Below are positions 1 to 5,364 of a stretch of DNA of 5,364 nucleotides, piece after piece. The stretch spans positions 1 through 5,364 of the forward strand of contig CATZIM010000145.1 of the NCBI GenBank assembly GCA_958420075.1, given 5' to 3'. The stretch comes from an uncultured Clostridia bacterium (GTDB lineage Bacteria > Bacillota > Clostridia > Lachnospirales > Anaerotignaceae). Numbering within the stretch: position 1 is the first letter of the stretch; every line of letters begins with the position of its first letter. The position numbers were made by a program, and so were the translations under genes. The notes under the pieces are model-generated. The model made no database searches. It saw only the letters and a program-made list of their open reading frames with translations, and was not told the origin of the DNA.

Positions 1-1694
1 AGAAAAAATATAATCGACGGGAGATTGTGTCACCGGAATATGAATCCATTAAAGACAATTTTGCCGGCGGACGCATTGTGCCTGTTTATCCTTCTGTAGA
101 CGGTATTTCTCAGAAAATGCTCCGAAGCTATCTGGAGGAAGCGCTAAAACAGGTCAGTGGTACATTGACGGAGGAACTGCCCTTATGGATACGGAAAAAA
201 TACCATCTGGCAGAAAAGAATTTTGCCCAGACCAATATCCATTTCCCTCGCACGGAAGAGGCCTTTTACGATGCCCGCCGCCGTCTGGTGTTTGAGGAAT
301 TTTTCCTGCTCCAGACAGCCCTTTTTTCCCTTAGAGAAGAACTTTTGGGCAGAGGCAGCGGCATCGTTATGGAACATCCAGAAGCAATGGATGATTTCCA
401 GAAAAGCCTGCCTTTTTCCATGACAAATGCCCAGAAAAAAGTATTGTCGGAAATTGCTGCCGATATGACCAGCGGGAAAATCATGAGCCGACTGGTACAA
501 GGGGATGTAGGCAGCGGAAAAACAGCTGTTGCTATGGCAGCGGCTTACTGGGCCATCCAAAATGGATATCAGGCTGTGCTTATGGCGCCTACGGAAGTGC
601 TGGCTGAACAGCATGGGAAATCTTTTACGGAATTGTTTAAGCCCTTGGGCATTGAAGTGGCTTTGCTCACAGGCAGTATGAAAGCCAAAGAAAAACGGGA
701 AGCGTTGGCAAAAATCGCAGACGGCACAGCCCAAATGATTGTGGGGACCCATGCGGTCATCCAAAAAGGCGTAGAGTATCACAAAATTGGTTTGGTCATC
801 ACCGACGAACAGCATCGTTTCGGTGTGCGCCAGAGAAGTATGTTGGCGGAAAAAGGGGAAAATCCTCATGTCCCTGTTATGACGGCAACACCCATTCCCC
901 GCACATTGGCGTTGATTCTCTATGGAGATTTGGATATTTCCATCATTGACGAACTGCCCCCCGGCAGACAGCAGATTGACACCATTGGCGTCAATACATC
1001 TTACCGCCAGCGGATTTATGCCTTTTTGGGCAAAGAAGCGGCGGCAGGCAGACAGGCTTATGTGATCTGTCCCATGATCGAAGAAAATGAAAAAATGGAA
1101 GTGGAAAATGTTCTGGACTATACAGAGAAGCTGAAAGCAGCTCTGCCGGAATGTAAAATCGCCTGCGTCCATGGGAAAATGAAAGCGGCGGAAAAACAGG
1201 AAATCATGGACAATTTTGCCGCAGGGAATACGGATATCCTTGTTTCTACAACGGTTATCGAGGTAGGCATCAATGTTCCCAACGCTACTGTCATGCTCAT
1301 TGAAAACAGTGAGCGTTTTGGTCTGGCGCAGCTTCATCAGCTTCGGGGACGTGTGGGACGTGGTTCTGAAAAATCCTACTGTATTCTGGTCAGCGATGCC
1401 AAAACGAAAATTGCTGTGGAGCGTATGCAAACCATGACAAAGACTACAGACGGTTTTGTCATTTCTGAAATGGACTTGAAGCTGAGAGGCCCCGGTGAGT
1501 TCTTCGGTACCAGACAGCATGGTCTGCCGGAACTGAAAATTGCCAATCTGTATCGGGATATGGCAATTCTCAAGGAAGCACAGCAGGCGGCGGGGGATTT
1601 GCTGCGAAAAGACCCTCAGCTGGAACAGGAAGAAAACGCCCATCTCAAAAGCAGACTTTCCGCCTGGTTTGAAGGGAAAAGTTTGGATTTGTAA
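1..1694 (+). CDS. recG: ATP-dependent DNA helicase RecG, 5'-truncated by the window edge
   Basis: RecG is a superfamily 2 double-stranded DNA translocase that remodels stalled replication forks and branch-migrates recombination intermediates in the cytoplasm. The frame is open to the left edge, so the GTG at 27 is an internal valine codon and not the start. Residues are numbered here from that codon. Seen directly: Walker A GDVGSGKTA at 159-167, the DEQH box (DEQHRFG) at 260-266, motif III-like TATPIPRT at 286-293, motif VI QLRGRVGRG at 438-446, and the RecG-specific region with LKLRGPGEFFGTRQHG at 484-499, which couples ATP hydrolysis to duplex translocation. Full-length RecG is about 680-690 residues; only 555 plus 8 edge codons are present, so most of the N-terminal wedge (OB-fold) domain that splits the fork is outside the window. 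All helicase motifs are intact and the frame is unbroken to TAA at 1692-1694. No terminator follows it, so some transcription may continue into rsmD. Confidence 0.98.
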   Translation, partial: KKYNRREIVSPEYESIKDNFAGGRIVPVYPSVDGISQKMLRSYLEEALKQVSGTLTEELPLWIRKKYHLAEKNFAQTNIHFPRTEEAFYDARRRLVFEEFFLLQTALFSLREELLGRGSGIVMEHPEAMDDFQKSLPFSMTNAQKKVLSEIAADMTSGKIMSRLVQGDVGSGKTAVAMAAAYWAIQNGYQAVLMAPTEVLAEQHGKSFTELFKPLGIEVALLTGSMKAKEKREALAKIADGTAQMIVGTHAVIQKGVEYHKIGLVITDEQHRFGVRQRSMLAEKGENPHVPVMTATPIPRTLALILYGDLDISIIDELPPGRQQIDTIGVNTSYRQRIYAFLGKEAAAGRQAYVICPMIEENEKMEVENVLDYTEKLKAALPECKIACVHGKMKAAEKQEIMDNFAAGNTDILVSTTVIEVGINVPNATVMLIENSERFGLAQLHQLRGRVGRGSEKSYCILVSDAKTKIAVERMQTMTKTTDGFVISEMDLKLRGPGEFFGTRQHGLPELKIANLYRDMAILKEAQQAAGDLLRKDPQLEQEENAHLKSRLSAWFEGKSLDL

Positions 1695-1705
1695 AGAGTT
1701 TATTA

Positions 1706-1734
1706 TTGTATTTTGGGGATTTATTTGTTATACT
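1706..1734 (+). promoter_or_regulatory. candidate sigma-A promoter with extended -10, upstream of rsmD
   Basis: In the recG-rsmD gap there is TATACT at 1729-1734 (5 of 6 to TATAAT), preceded by TG at 1726-1727 in the extended -10 position. Exactly 17 nt upstream is TTGTAT at 1706-1711, a weak -35 (3 of 6 to TTGACA). Transcription would start near 1741, leaving a leader of about 35 nt before the rsmD ATG. The good -10, TG extension and ideal spacing favour a real promoter that lets rsmD-coaD and the next gene be expressed independently of recG. The gap is AT-rich, so chance occurrence is possible. Confidence 0.45.
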
Positions 1735-1775
1735 ATGGCTGTATGTAAAAAAATCGGTCTGAAAGGTGAGAAAGT

Positions 1776-2336
1776 ATGCGTGTCATCGCTGGTGCCGCAA
1801 AAGGGCATAAACTGCAAACCATTGAGGGACTCAATACCCGTCCCACAACGGACAGAATCAAAGAAACATTGTTCAATATCATTGCCTTTGATCTGCCGGA
1901 GTCCAGATTCCTGGATCTGTTTTCAGGCAGTGGCGCCATTGGCATCGAGGCTTTGAGCCGAGGCGCGGATACAGCGGTTTTTGTGGAACAGGCGGCAGAG
2001 TGTCAGAAAGTCATTGCGGAAAATCTGACACATACCAAACTGATGGAACGGGCACGCCTGATCAAAAGCGATGTGCTGACAGGACTTGCACAGCTGTCGG
2101 CAGAGAAGGCAACCTTTGATATCATTTTTATGGACCCGCCCTATGCGGCAGGTCTGGCAGAGCCTACATTGGAAAAAATCGTTTCCGGCGGGCTTCTGGC
2201 ACCGGAAGGTATGGTCATTGTGGAACGCAGTGCCCAGATCCCGTTGGCGCCCATCAAAGGTCTGTATGTAGACCGTGAAAAAAACTACAAGACGACAGTC
2301 ATTACTTTTCTGCGTCCGGAGGAATCAGCAACATGA
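1776..2336 (+). CDS. rsmD: 16S rRNA (guanine(966)-N(2))-methyltransferase RsmD
   Basis: RsmD transfers a methyl group from S-adenosylmethionine to N2 of G966 (E. coli numbering) of 16S rRNA during assembly of the small ribosomal subunit. The 186-residue length is typical of the family. Seen directly: the family N-terminal block at residues 2-31 with RVIAGAAKG and TRPTTDRIKETLF, the SAM-binding motif I LDLFSGSGAIG at about 46-56, and the catalytic DPPY motif at 120-123, characteristic of methyltransferases acting on exocyclic amino groups. The start is supported by the SD sequence AGGTGAG at 1764-1770, 5 nt before ATG. Its stop overlaps the start of coaD by 4 nt (ATGA), which indicates translational coupling. 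rsmD next to coaD is a widespread conserved pair in bacteria, though the two enzymes have no known biochemical link. Confidence 0.97.
   Translation: MRVIAGAAKGHKLQTIEGLNTRPTTDRIKETLFNIIAFDLPESRFLDLFSGSGAIGIEALSRGADTAVFVEQAAECQKVIAENLTHTKLMERARLIKSDVLTGLAQLSAEKATFDIIFMDPPYAAGLAEPTLEKIVSGGLLAPEGMVIVERSAQIPLAPIKGLYVDREKNYKTTVITFLRPEESAT
2318..2323 (+). promoter_or_regulatory. coaD ribosome binding site inside rsmD
   Basis: GGAGGA lies within the last codons of rsmD, 9 nt before the coaD ATG at 2333. It is a near-perfect anti-SD match and fixes the coaD start in the ATGA overlap. coaD can thus be translated both by ribosomes terminating on rsmD and by independent initiation. Confidence 0.8.
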
Positions 2337-2812
2337 GAAAAGCAATTTATGCCGGCAGTTTTGACCCTGTAACACTGGGACATCTGGACATCATCGAACG
2401 CGCGTCCAAACTGTTTGACTGCCTGGTGGTGGCGGTTTTGGAAAACCCCAACAAAAAATCTTTGTTCACTGTGGAAGAACGTAAAGTACATTTGGAAATG
2501 GTGACAAAGCATCTGGAAAATGTGGAAGTAGCCTCTTTTCGTGGGCTTCTGGCAGACTTTGCGTCAGAAATCGGCGCTACAGTTGCTGTCCGCGGTCTGC
2601 GCAATGCCATCGACTTTGCGGCGGAATACCAGATGTATTTGATCAATAGAAAACTTGGAAAAGATATCGAAACGATTTTCCTTGCGGCTGATGAGGAACA
2701 TTTGTCCCTCAGTTCTACCAATGCCAAAGAGGTTGCCGTTTTCGGCGGAAACATTGACTTTATGGTGCCCAAGGAGATACAACCGTTTGTTATAGAAAAA
2801 TATAAGAAGTGA
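2333..2812 (+). CDS. coaD: phosphopantetheine adenylyltransferase (PPAT)
   Basis: CoaD catalyses the penultimate step of coenzyme A synthesis, reversibly joining 4'-phosphopantetheine and ATP to give dephospho-CoA and pyrophosphate; family members are cytoplasmic homohexamers. The 159-residue length is exactly typical. Seen directly: the N-terminal nucleotidyltransferase block AGSFDPVTLGH at residues 7-17, containing the T/HxGH signature (TLGH, 14-17); Lys41 in the NPNKK segment; VRGLR at 86-90, supplying the conserved arginines Arg87 and Arg90; and the second ATP-binding signature SSTNAKEVA at 127-135, equivalent to the ISSSxVKEVA motif of E. coli. No key residue is missing. It overlaps rsmD by 4 nt and is followed after 10 nt by a coiled-coil gene, so it is the middle gene of a compact operon. 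Confidence 0.98.
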   Translation: MRKAIYAGSFDPVTLGHLDIIERASKLFDCLVVAVLENPNKKSLFTVEERKVHLEMVTKHLENVEVASFRGLLADFASEIGATVAVRGLRNAIDFAAEYQMYLINRKLGKDIETIFLAADEEHLSLSSTNAKEVAVFGGNIDFMVPKEIQPFVIEKYKK

Positions 2813-2822
2813 GGGAACATCA

Positions 2823-3326
2823 ATGGATTCTGTATTACAATTATTGGATGAACTGGAAGAAATTATGGACAGCAGCCGTGCCGTACCATTCAGCAATAAA
2901 GTTTCTGTAGATAAAGAAGAAATTTACGACATCATCAGCGAAATTCGTATGAAACTGCCCAATGAACTGAAACAGTCCAAATGGGTCATCGAAGAACGCA
3001 ATAAAATCCTCATCGACGCACAGAAAGAAGCAGACGAAATCGTGAAAAACGCGGAAGAACGTCTGGTGCGTATGATCGATGATAATGAAGTGACCAAAAA
3101 GGCTTATGACCAGGCTGCAAACATCATCGAATCCGCAAAGAAAACAGCAAAAGAAATGCGTCTGGGCGCGATGGAATACTCCGAAAGCGTACTGAGCGAT
3201 GCAGAAAACAAGCTGAAAGAACTGAAAGCCGTTGTTTACAGCGAAAGCATGAAGACAGACGATTACTTCGCACAGACTCTGAATGTACTGGGTGAAAACA
3301 TTCAGGAACTGCGCATGAGCAAATAA
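2823..3326 (+). CDS. coiled-coil protein of unknown function, ATP-synthase-stalk-like, conserved after coaD in Clostridia
   Basis: This 167-residue protein has no signal peptide and no membrane segment. Residues 1-17 form a leucine/acidic amphipathic segment, then a short VPFSNKVSVDKEE stretch (21-33) leads into a helix with IRMKLPNELKQSKWV at 41-55. Residues 56-135 are a highly charged, Ala/Glu/Lys-rich predicted coiled coil (for example ILIDAQKEADEIVKNAEERL, 62-81), resembling the stalk subunits b or E/H of F- and V-type ATPases. Similar proteins, as I recall, sit between coaD and ylbJ in many Clostridia and are loosely named 'ATPase'; there is no Walker motif here, so that name is not supported. 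The likeness to stalk subunits or to DivIVA may be only generic coiled coil. SD GAGGGA at 2811-2816 overlaps the coaD stop and lies 6 nt before ATG. All 23 Glu codons are GAA and all 7 Arg codons CGT or CGC, stricter than its neighbours, suggesting high expression. Function unknown; a scaffold or structural role is a guess. Confidence 0.9.
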   Translation: MDSVLQLLDELEEIMDSSRAVPFSNKVSVDKEEIYDIISEIRMKLPNELKQSKWVIEERNKILIDAQKEADEIVKNAEERLVRMIDDNEVTKKAYDQAANIIESAKKTAKEMRLGAMEYSESVLSDAENKLKELKAVVYSESMKTDDYFAQTLNVLGENIQELRMSK

Positions 3327-3327
3327 T

Positions 3328-4410
3328 TTACTTTTGTCGTTCTAACAATAGACTGCACAGCAGAAGAACAGACAAAAGCCCATAAAGTGTCGGAAAAGCA
3401 GTTGCCGTATGTGTGGAAAATACGGGAACTGCTTTTTGTGCTTGTGTTTCTGCCAGAAAGTAGAAACATTGGAAAACCAGCACGGAAAAGAGTGCCTGTC
3501 GTATTTTGGCAGATAACAGGGAAAAAGGGCTTATAGGCACATTCCGCAGAACCCCTAAAATCTGTCCGAAAATGGAGAAGCCACCGAAAGACAGCAGAAA
3601 AACTGCCGCCGATGCCCGCAGGCGCAGACTGTCAGGAGAAAGGGAAACACCATGGATGCCTTTTGTCATTTCCAATAGACCACCGGAAAATGCCTGCAAA
3701 AATTCCGGAGAAACAGGCAGAAAAGAAAGCATTTTGGAAAGCAGGGTAAAAAAGCCAGCTTGTGCAAGTCCTGCCTGCAAAACACAAAAACATACCAGAA
3801 AGCCGCCGATTTGCGCAGAGGTTAAAAGGGCATCTTTCACAGCCGATGAAAAGAGCAGAAAGAAAGGCTCTTTTTTTTGTGTCGGAAGAATGGGTATTTG
3901 ATTATTGGAATCTGTTGGTATAGAACGGTAGGAAATGCCCGTCAGGATGGTTCCTACAAAGACTGCCAGCAGCATGGCATACCCCAATGCGGGACTGCCG
4001 AAAAAAGTCGTACCAGCCGTACCAAGTACAAACAATGGTCCGGGGGCGTTGCAGAACAACAGGACTTTTCGGGCTTCGGACAAGGAAATCCGACGCTGTT
4101 CATATAGCTGCGCTACGGTGTTTGCACCGGCGGGATAGCCAGAAAGCAGGCCAGCTGCAAGGGGAAAGGCGCAGACACCGGAAAGAGAGAAAAGGGGCTT
4201 TGTCAGTGGCGCACAAAGCCTTCCCAGTTTTTCCGCAGCACCCATCCGCAGCAAAATCCCAATGGCAGCCAGAAAAGGAAACAAAGACGGCAGAACACTG
4301 GAAAACCACAGAGAAAAAGCTCCGGCAGCGGCTTCTGTCAAGGCGGCAGGATAACGCAAAAGGGCAAATATAAAAAAAAAGACACAGACGGTCAGCAGGC
4401 GCGTAATCAT
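3328..4410 (-). CDS. ylbJ: sporulation integral membrane protein YlbJ
   Basis: YlbJ is a polytopic membrane protein of the nucleoside-recognition/Gate-domain superfamily. In Bacillus subtilis it is transcribed by mother-cell sigma-E and needed for proper spore cortex formation; its transported substrate, if any, is not known to me. The 360 residues are somewhat shorter than the roughly 400 of Bacillus YlbJ. Visible features: hydrophobic segments at about 3-19, 31-55, 75-95, 115-135, 142-162, 185-215, 265-290, 302-320 and 341-355; the conserved LLSGYPAGA at 88-96; NAPGPLFVLG at 121-130; FSGGLLEMTKGI at 241-252; and SFGGFSIFGQ at 274-283. A polar loop lies at about 163-183. SD AAGGATGA (plus-strand 4417-4424) sits 6 nt before the ATG. 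It follows tmcAL by 70 nt on the same strand and ends 1 nt from the convergent coiled-coil gene. Oddities are a T9 run at codons 11-13, an A8 run near residues 179-180, and a terminator-like hairpin in its last coding segment. Confidence 0.93.
   Translation of the reverse strand: MITRLLTVCVFFFIFALLRYPAALTEAAAGAFSLWFSSVLPSLFPFLAAIGILLRMGAAEKLGRLCAPLTKPLFSLSGVCAFPLAAGLLSGYPAGANTVAQLYEQRRISLSEARKVLLFCNAPGPLFVLGTAGTTFFGSPALGYAMLLAVFVGTILTGISYRSIPTDSNNQIPILPTQKKEPFFLLFSSAVKDALLTSAQIGGFLVCFCVLQAGLAQAGFFTLLSKMLSFLPVSPEFLQAFSGGLLEMTKGIHGVSLSPDSLRLRASAAVFLLSFGGFSIFGQILGVLRNVPISPFSLLSAKIRQALFSVLVFQCFYFLAETQAQKAVPVFSTHTATAFPTLYGLLSVLLLCSLLLERQK
3394..3437. terminator. probable intrinsic terminator, potentially bidirectional, embedded in the ylbJ 3' coding end
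   Basis: The left arm at 3394-3410 begins AAAAGCAGTT and the right arm at 3420-3436 ends AACTGCTTTT. They pair at 16 of 17 positions, with a single central G-G mismatch, around a 9-nt loop (3411-3419). On the plus strand the stem runs into TTTTT (3433-3437) followed by a T/G-rich stretch; on the minus strand it runs into TTTT. It lies 68 nt past the stop of the coiled-coil gene, a normal position for the terminator of the coaD operon. It also encodes residues of ylbJ near its C-terminus (KAVPV to TATAF), so for ylbJ it lies before the stop codon. The short U-tracts lower confidence in efficiency. Confidence 0.6.
3849..3878 (+). terminator. weak hairpin plus T8 tract inside ylbJ, read on the plus strand
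   Basis: AAAAGAGC at 3849-3856 can pair with GCTCTTTT at 3867-3874 around a 10-nt A/G-rich loop, ending in a run of eight T (3871-3878). On the plus strand, antisense to ylbJ, this has the layout of an intrinsic terminator and could stop read-through from the upstream operon. The stem is only 8 bp with three G-C pairs, and the segment encodes an ordinary loop of YlbJ (QKKEPFFLLFSS), so it may be coincidental. Confidence 0.22.
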
Positions 4411-4456
4411 GGAAAGTCATCCTTTGCAATGCTTGTTGATACCAGTCTATGTCTGT

Positions 4457-4482
4457 TTTTTTGATTTCATGTTTTTTGATTT
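4457..4482. repeat. 11-bp direct repeat in the tmcAL-ylbJ gap
   Basis: TTTTTTGATTT occurs at 4457-4467 and again at 4472-4482, a 15-bp period. Read toward ylbJ it is AAATCAAAAAA twice, located about 45-70 nt upstream of the ylbJ ATG and touching the tmcAL stop codon. It could be an A-tract upstream element or a protein site, or simple low-complexity sequence. It does not match the Spo0A box. Confidence 0.4.
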
Positions 4483-5364
4483 ATACGATAGCCATGGGAG
4501 TGGTAAAATCTCTATTTGGCGCACGATAAAGAGGGTTTGGCGCTGCCAATGCCTGCAAATCTGTTGCCAGTTTTTCCAGCGCCAACAGATGCAGTCCGTC
4601 TTCATCCAGAATTTCCGGTGCTTTTTTCAGATTGGTCAGTACAGGGCATTTTGCCTGTTCTGTCAGTTCTCCCAGAATGTCCGCGTTGTCTTTCTGGAAG
4701 CCCAGAACACGGATGTAAGGCAGATGGTTCTGGCTCAGGAAATAATCCACTTCCTTTGCCTTAATATCCAGCAGGATATGTACCAGAATCCGCTGTATTT
4801 TGGTGCGGGTATACCGTTTTGTTTTGATGTATTCGATAATATCGTTCATGAAGAACTCGTTGTCGATGGCACGCAAAATGCGGTTTTCCAGTCCTTCTGT
4901 CACTTCCAGAATGTCATGGATTTCTTCGGCGGAAGTGGTACGCAGTTTATAATGAAGGGCGCCTGCCAGCTCATCCATGGACGCAGGAGCAGTTCCCAAA
5001 GAAATTTCTTTTGTCAGCAGGTCAACGATGTTTTCTGGTACCTGCAAAAAGGCTTCTGTGGCGTTTTCTTCCAGAATGCCTTTGCGGATGGCAGCGGCAG
5101 AAGCAAATTCTCCTGTCAGAGAAGGATCGTCGTACTGACTGCCTTTCCGGCGGATGGTGCAGGGTTCGATGTTGCTGCCCAGTCTATCCAGCGCTTTCAG
5201 GTATTCCAGACCCAAAATGTGGTTAGGGCGGGAAATGATTTCACTGCTGATATGAGAAACCGTTTCCAGTGCCTTTGCTCTTGCCGCAGGATAGGACATG
5301 CCTTCATCCAGCCCGGCTTTCAGCAGCCGCTGAAATTCTTCTGTTTCGTTTGTCATAATTTTCG
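4481..5364 (-). CDS. tmcAL: tRNA(Met) cytidine acetate ligase TmcAL (YlbM), N-terminus cut by the window edge
   Basis: TmcAL forms N4-acetylcytidine at the wobble C34 of elongator tRNA-Met, activating acetate with ATP to acetyl-AMP; it was formerly annotated as a YlbM-family nucleotidyltransferase. The frame stays open to the right edge, so the ATG at 5354-5356 is internal. About 110-130 residues are missing, including the N-terminal nucleotidyltransferase block with the HxGH-type motif. Numbering from that Met, I see ISRPNHILGLEYLKAL at 41-56, the second nucleotide-binding signature FASAAAIRKGI at 84-94 (SATSIRKA-like in Bacillus), EVTEGLENRI at 151-160, KTKRYTRTKIQRI at 178-190 (a conserved basic segment, likely tRNA-contacting), and LPYIRVLGF at 212-220. 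These match the family in order and spacing. It ends normally with TAA 70 nt before ylbJ, with no terminator between. In many Clostridia it adjoins acetate kinase genes, which would suit its use of acetate, but that side is not visible here. Confidence 0.92.
   Translation of the reverse strand, partial: KIMTNETEEFQRLLKAGLDEGMSYPAARAKALETVSHISSEIISRPNHILGLEYLKALDRLGSNIEPCTIRRKGSQYDDPSLTGEFASAAAIRKGILEENATEAFLQVPENIVDLLTKEISLGTAPASMDELAGALHYKLRTTSAEEIHDILEVTEGLENRILRAIDNEFFMNDIIEYIKTKRYTRTKIQRILVHILLDIKAKEVDYFLSQNHLPYIRVLGFQKDNADILGELTEQAKCPVLTNLKKAPEILDEDGLHLLALEKLATDLQALAAPNPLYRAPNRDFTTPMAIV

Noticed and set aside
27..29. GTG as the real start of recG
   Set aside because: The frame is open through the left edge and what follows is the RecG segment just after the wedge domain; helicase motifs would lie too near the N-terminus for a complete RecG, and no SD precedes it.
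183..1643. 486-codon open frame on the minus strand opposite recG
   Set aside because: It lies entirely over the strongly conserved recG helicase motifs; its translation is rich in Cys, His and Phe with no recognisable domain, as expected of an antisense shadow.
1540..1956. 138-codon plus-strand open frame bridging recG and rsmD
   Set aside because: Overlaps the conserved ends of both genes in another frame, and its translation resembles nothing recognisable.
2347..2823. 158-codon minus-strand open frame over coaD
   Set aside because: Antisense shadow of an intact, motif-complete coaD; no domain and no suitable context.
2823..3326. Annotation of the coiled-coil protein as an ATPase
   Set aside because: No Walker A/B or other nucleotide-binding motif is visible; the resemblance is to non-catalytic stalk subunits and may be only generic coiled coil.
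3691..3720. TGCCTG/CAGGCA inverted repeat in ylbJ
   Set aside because: Only about 6 bp with a long loop and no T-tract; expected by chance in coding sequence.
3987..4373. 128-codon plus-strand open frame over ylbJ, Arg/Lys/Gln rich
   Set aside because: Composition reflects the complement of hydrophobic membrane codons in ylbJ; no recognisable domain.
5354..5356. ATG (minus strand) as the real start of tmcAL
   Set aside because: The frame continues to the window edge, and the N-terminal nucleotidyltransferase block with its HxGH motif, required in this family, is not present after this Met.
1..5364. CRISPR array, transposon, prophage, toxin-antitoxin or other novel mobile system
   Set aside because: No spaced identical repeats, terminal inverted repeats, integrase/transposase motifs or unexplained gene-sized gaps; the genes fill nearly all of the window and belong to known core families.

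Overview
The window looks like ordinary chromosomal core sequence from a low-to-mid G+C Firmicute, most likely an endospore-forming member of the Clostridia. This is inferred from gene content and order (recG, rsmD, coaD, a coiled-coil protein of unknown function, then a convergent ylbJ and tmcAL/ylbM), from strong Firmicute-type Shine-Dalgarno sites, and from the sporulation gene ylbJ. I see no mobile element, CRISPR array, tRNA, rRNA, toxin-antitoxin pair or defence island.

Plus strand, left part (1-3326): the 3' three-quarters of recG (branched-DNA helicase), an 81-nt gap with a plausible extended -10 promoter, then a tight run of rsmD (16S rRNA guanine-N2 methyltransferase), coaD (phosphopantetheine adenylyltransferase, coenzyme A synthesis) and a 167-residue coiled-coil protein. 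rsmD and coaD overlap by 4 nt (ATGA). coaD and the coiled-coil gene are 10 nt apart, and the SD of the latter begins inside the coaD stop codon. These three are very probably one transcript, with recG upstream of or partly continuous with it.

Minus strand, right part (3328-5364): tmcAL (tRNA-Met cytidine acetate ligase, formerly ylbM), cut at the right edge and so lacking its N-terminus, followed 70 nt later by ylbJ, a polytopic membrane protein of sporulation. The two could be cotranscribed; the gap also holds an 11-bp direct repeat and a weak sigma-E-like -10.

The two gene groups meet tail to tail with a single base between stop codons. The only good terminator-like structure near the junction is a 17-nt inverted repeat (16 of 17 paired) lying wholly inside the 3' end of the ylbJ reading frame. 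The plus-strand operon therefore probably terminates about 110 nt into ylbJ antisense sequence, and a ylbJ transcript stopped at the same hairpin would lack its stop codon. This overlap, the long homopolymer runs in ylbJ and the strict codon choice of the coiled-coil gene are the points most worth a second look. I did not find a convincing undescribed system here.
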